Assembly (NCBI GenBank): GCA_963971285.1
Contig: OZ020247.1
Span: 9,196,614 to 9,260,613 of the forward strand
Origin: Astropecten irregularis
Taxonomy: Eukaryota; Echinodermata; Asteroidea; Paxillosida; Astropectinidae
DNA: 64,000 nucleotides
Direction of reading: 5' to 3'
Shown in pieces: positions 60,866-64,000 of this stretch (position 1 is the stretch's first letter; every line of letters starts with the position of its first letter). Made by a program: the position numbers and the translations under genes. The notes under the pieces were generated by a model, which worked only from the letters and a program-made list of their open reading frames with translations, searched no databases and had not been told where the DNA came from.

Positions 60866-61463
60866 TTAAAGGTACAGGTAGTATCATACTTTGGCAGCAT
60901 ACCGAAACAGAAATTTTCACAGATTATAACTTGCAGGGTTTAAAGATGCCTGAAATGCTATATTTATCCAGAAAAGAGTAAAACCAGATTTTTAAAGATC
61001 AAAATAAACGAGAAAAGACTGAAGAAATAATGTGGCCGTTTTTCACTGTTTTCTCAAAAAGAGGGCATCGTATTGGACTGAAATTTTCAAGGTATAATAC
61101 ATGATTGGTAAAGGTCACAGAGCAGCACTCGCACTTTGTCTGATCCAATATGTACATAAAATAATTACCCTTTGAAAATTTGAGCTCAATCAGACATCTG
61201 AGTCACGAGAAAATAGCAAAAACCCGACTCAATTCTTCTCATAAAACATAAAGAATGGTTTTGATCTTACCCCGAGAACAAATCTGTTTTCGGTCTTTGT
61301 TTGACTAATTTCTGGATAATACAGCATTTCAGGTGGAAATATTACAACGGTATGTTTCTACCACCACCATCTTCATACCCTGAAAGAATTATACATAAAT
61401 CTATGAACATTTCTGTTGGTTGGCATGGTTGGGTATGTTACCAATCCTGTACTGTACCTTTAA
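60866..61463. mobile_element. K1 left part fused to a K5 copy
   Basis: 60866-61090 is K1 (TTAAAGGTACAGGTAGTATC to TTGGACTGAAATTTTCA). It switches at AAGGTATAATACATGATTGG to K5, which ends TACTGTACCTTTAA at 61463. Confidence 0.7.
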
Positions 61464-61580
61464 ATAAGGAGTTGAGGTGTTGTGCATGTGTACCATATGA
61501 AATCTACATGTAGCTGCCCCATCTTCAGGCTGCTTGATAGATTGAAGTGCTGTACACACTCTGTGGGTTTTTTTTCTGAC

Positions 61581-61826
61581 CAGGGGCCAATTTCACGGCC
61601 CTGCTTAGCACAACAATTTGCTAAGCATGACATTTCTGTCTCAATAAAAACAGGATTAAAAGCCAAATTTCGAAGTGTTTTGTATCACGAAGGATTGTTC
61701 TTTGGCTGTTGTTTGCTGACCATGAATATGAAATGGAATTTGTAAGTGGTGCTTTGTTTTATTGAGGAAGACATTTTTGTGCTAAGCAAATTTTTGTGCT
61801 TAGCAGATCCATGAAATTGGCCCCAG
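61581..61826. mobile_element. P2-family MITE, complete
   Basis: CAGGGGCCAATTTCACGGCC on the left and AGATCCATGAAATTGGCCCC then AG on the right. Confidence 0.8.
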
Positions 61827-61998
61827 TTCAGTACTTGTGTCATGTTAATCAATAAACACCGATGCTTCAAGTTATCGGCATGTCTTGAAGTGAAGCGTAT
61901 TCATTTATCATGTGGGAATGAATGAACTCTTCGTACTCAAGCCATGAGTGTGGCTGGCTTCAGTACTTGATTGTATGGCATTGAATGGGATTTATGGC

Positions 61999-62282
61999 TT
62001 AAAGGTAAATACATGATTGGTAAAGGTCACAGGATAGCACTCATACTTTGTCTAATTAAACATGTACATGTACATGAAATAATAAACCTGAGAAAATTTG
62101 AGCTCAATCAGACATCTGAGTCAAGAGAACATAGCGAAAACCCGACTCAATTTTGCATAATTTTTTTTCAATAAAACATGAAGAATGGTTTTGATCTTAT
62201 TCCGAGATTAAAACTGTTTTCGGTCTTTGTTTGACTAATTTCTGGATAAAAACAGCATTTCAAGTGGAAATATTGTAATGGT
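61999..62282. mobile_element. K5-family MITE, right end lost
   Basis: TTAAAGGTAAATACATGATT on the left, interior GAGCTCAATCAGACATCTGA; it stops at CAAGTGGAAATATTGTAATG. Confidence 0.7.
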
Positions 62283-62438
62283 TGCCCACAATGTATGAAA
62301 CATCACAGGCTCATAAACTAAAACATTGTCATGGTTACGGATTCAAGTCACGTAATTCTCATTTCTACGAGGGCTCTGAAGTTGATGGAAATACCGGAAC
62401 CAGACTATGCAACCAGACCACCACACGCGCAATGATTA

Positions 62439-62810
62439 TTAAAGGTAGTATCATACTTTGGTAAGCAACCAAAACAGAAACGTTGACAGATTTACGTATA
62501 ACTTTCAGTGTATATGAAGATGGTGCTGGTAGAAACCTACCGTTAAAATATTTCCGCCTGAAATTGTGTATTTATCCAGAAATTAGTAAAATAACGACCG
62601 AAAATCTTTTTGAACTTTTAAAAGATCAAAAATAAAAGAGAAAGACTTAAGAAATACTGTGACCGTTTTTCACTGTTTTTTTTTTTTCAAAAAGTGGGCA
62701 ACGTATGGAACTGAAATTTTCACAGATGGCTGTTACTGTATCTGTCTTGATATTTTTGCCTATGAATCTGTATTTCTTTGATAAAAACCAAAGTATGATA
62801 TTACCTTTAA
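62439..62810. mobile_element. K1-family MITE, complete
   Basis: TTAAAGGTAGTATCATACTT on the left and ACCAAAGTATGATATTACCT then TTAA on the right, 372 bp. Confidence 0.85.
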
Positions 62811-63147
62811 ACTGCCGTTTTCTCAATAAAGTCTACGACAATGCTGTATTGCAAGTTGGTGTTCTCAGGTGAATTGAACATGTACATGTATGTACACGTA
62901 CATCGTGTCTATGGATAACCTGTGTTTTTTCTATATTTATTGAATTTTTTTTGTATTGATCCACAAGCCATTTACTGACAAAATTACAAAACTTGTGTTA
63001 CACTGGCAGGGAAATCCGACCTGGTAATCGACTGCAATTGAATATACAGCATAAATACCGTCCTTAAAATGCGTCATTATTTTCTGACGGAGTCGTAAAT
63101 ACATTGTGGATTTTGATTGGCATTCATTGCTGTGAGTTGCATGAGGC
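62811..63147. other. Intron-like segment
   Basis: TACATGTATGTACACGTACA near 62885 is a simple palindromic tract; otherwise unique. Confidence 0.4.
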
Positions 63148-63395
63148 CAGGTGCCAATTTCATAGAGCTGCTTAGCACAAAACATCGCTAAGCATAACAT
63201 TTCCTGTCTTAATAAAAACAGGATTAACAACCTAATTTCCATGTGTTGTGTATCACTTGCAATTGTTCTTTGGCTGTTGTTCACTGACCATGAAAATCAA
63301 ATGGAATTTTTACTGGTGGTTTGTTTTATTGGGCAAGACATTTTTGTGCTAAGGCATTTTTTTTGTGCTTAGCAGCTCTATGAAATTGGCCCCTG
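63148..63395. mobile_element. P2-family MITE, complete
   Basis: CAGGTGCCAATTTCATAGAG on the left and AGCAGCTCTATGAAATTGGC then CCCTG on the right. Confidence 0.8.
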
Positions 63396-63518
63396 TTATT
63401 GGCTGTAATCTGACCTCACCTAAACCCGGTGATTACACCAAATTACCAAATAATCAGCCACAATTTCCCCCAAAAGATTTACAACACAAGATGAGGAATA
63501 AGCTTGCTACGTGCAGAC

Positions 63519-63671
63519 CTGGGTCCGATTTCACTAAAGCTTTGTGATCATCGCTAAATCCCAAATCCATCGCTAAACGAAAAATTGATCGCTACTTTGC
63601 GTAGCAAATTTCCGTTTAGCGATGGATTTGGGCTTTAGCGATGATCGCAAAACGTTAGTGAAATCGGCCCC
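63519..63671. mobile_element. P3-family MITE, complete
   Basis: GGGTCCGATTTCACTAAAGC on the left and ACGTTAGTGAAATCGGCCCC on the right, with long arms GCCCAAATCCATCGCTAAAC-like in the middle; a nearly perfect hairpin. Confidence 0.8.
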
Positions 63672-63963
63672 CGGGCCATGGAATCCTTTACAATAAGCAA
63701 ACATCCTTCGCTTAGGATAGTAGTCTTTTTCTGCTTACGGTAAGCGTATTTCATGGAAGAGTTTTCTTTCTTGATACGCTAAGCAAGGACTTTCTGCAGA
63801 ATGCGCATTAGCAGGAATAAAGTGAAGGTTAGCTTAGAAATTCTTTGTTAACTGATTAAGCACCAAAAGTCTTGCTTACGGATTCCATGAAATAGATTTA
63901 ATGCATACCAGTGCCCGTAAGCATAAATATAGTCCGTAACGGATTCCATGAAATTGGGCCCTG
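63672..63963. mobile_element. P1-family MITE abutting P3
   Basis: GGGCCATGGAATCCTTTACA on the left and TAACGGATTCCATGAAATTG then GGCCCTG on the right. Confidence 0.75.
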
Positions 63964-64000
63964 TACATGTATGTTCATATAGACCCTTCCGCAGACAGCC

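Overview
This is a window of animal (metazoan) nuclear DNA. It has AT-rich introns with GT-AG splice junctions, dense short DNA transposons, tRNA-derived SINEs, minisatellites and one 200-base assembly gap. The repeat mix (several families ending TTAAAGG, Harbinger-like sequence, frequent TACATGTAC-type palindromes) and a MYO18-type gene fit an invertebrate deuterostome such as an echinoderm, hemichordate or cephalochordate. The species is not determinable by eye.

The only cellular gene I can support is on the plus strand from 436 to 20991. It is eleven consecutive internal exons of a class XVIII myosin (MYO18A-like). They total 1728 nt (576 codons), all splice phases agree, and they align without a gap to the coiled-coil tail of vertebrate MYO18A as I remember it. 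The window opens inside the gene: the motor domain and 5' end lie upstream. The last tail exons were not found, so after the donor at 20992 there is either an intron of more than 43 kb or the end of the gene is missing, misassembled or unrecognised.

The rest is non-coding. Region 1-21 kb: exons separated by MITEs, SINE pairs, and two minisatellites that start exactly at splice donors. Region 21-31 kb: a Harbinger-like orphan exon, a hexanucleotide array that grew inside a MITE end (26.3-26.7 kb), and a 1-kb Helitron-like element rich in CRE and ETS motifs (28.7-29.7 kb). Region 31-43 kb: largely unique intron-like DNA, plus a 973-bp false duplication around the N gap (35.5-37.3 kb). Region 43-64 kb: very dense, often nested or abutting MITEs.

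Two MITE assemblages dominate. The first is at least seven families with ends TTAAAGG... and TTAA target duplications, resembling the T2/Kolobok group. The second is at least seven families whose ends begin G-rich (GGGGCCAATTTCA and variants). Element-in-element insertions show the TTAA target choice directly. The best leads are the donor-seeded minisatellites, the TTAA-sharing chain of four elements at 50.6-52.2 kb, and the hexamer arrays seeded in MITE ends.
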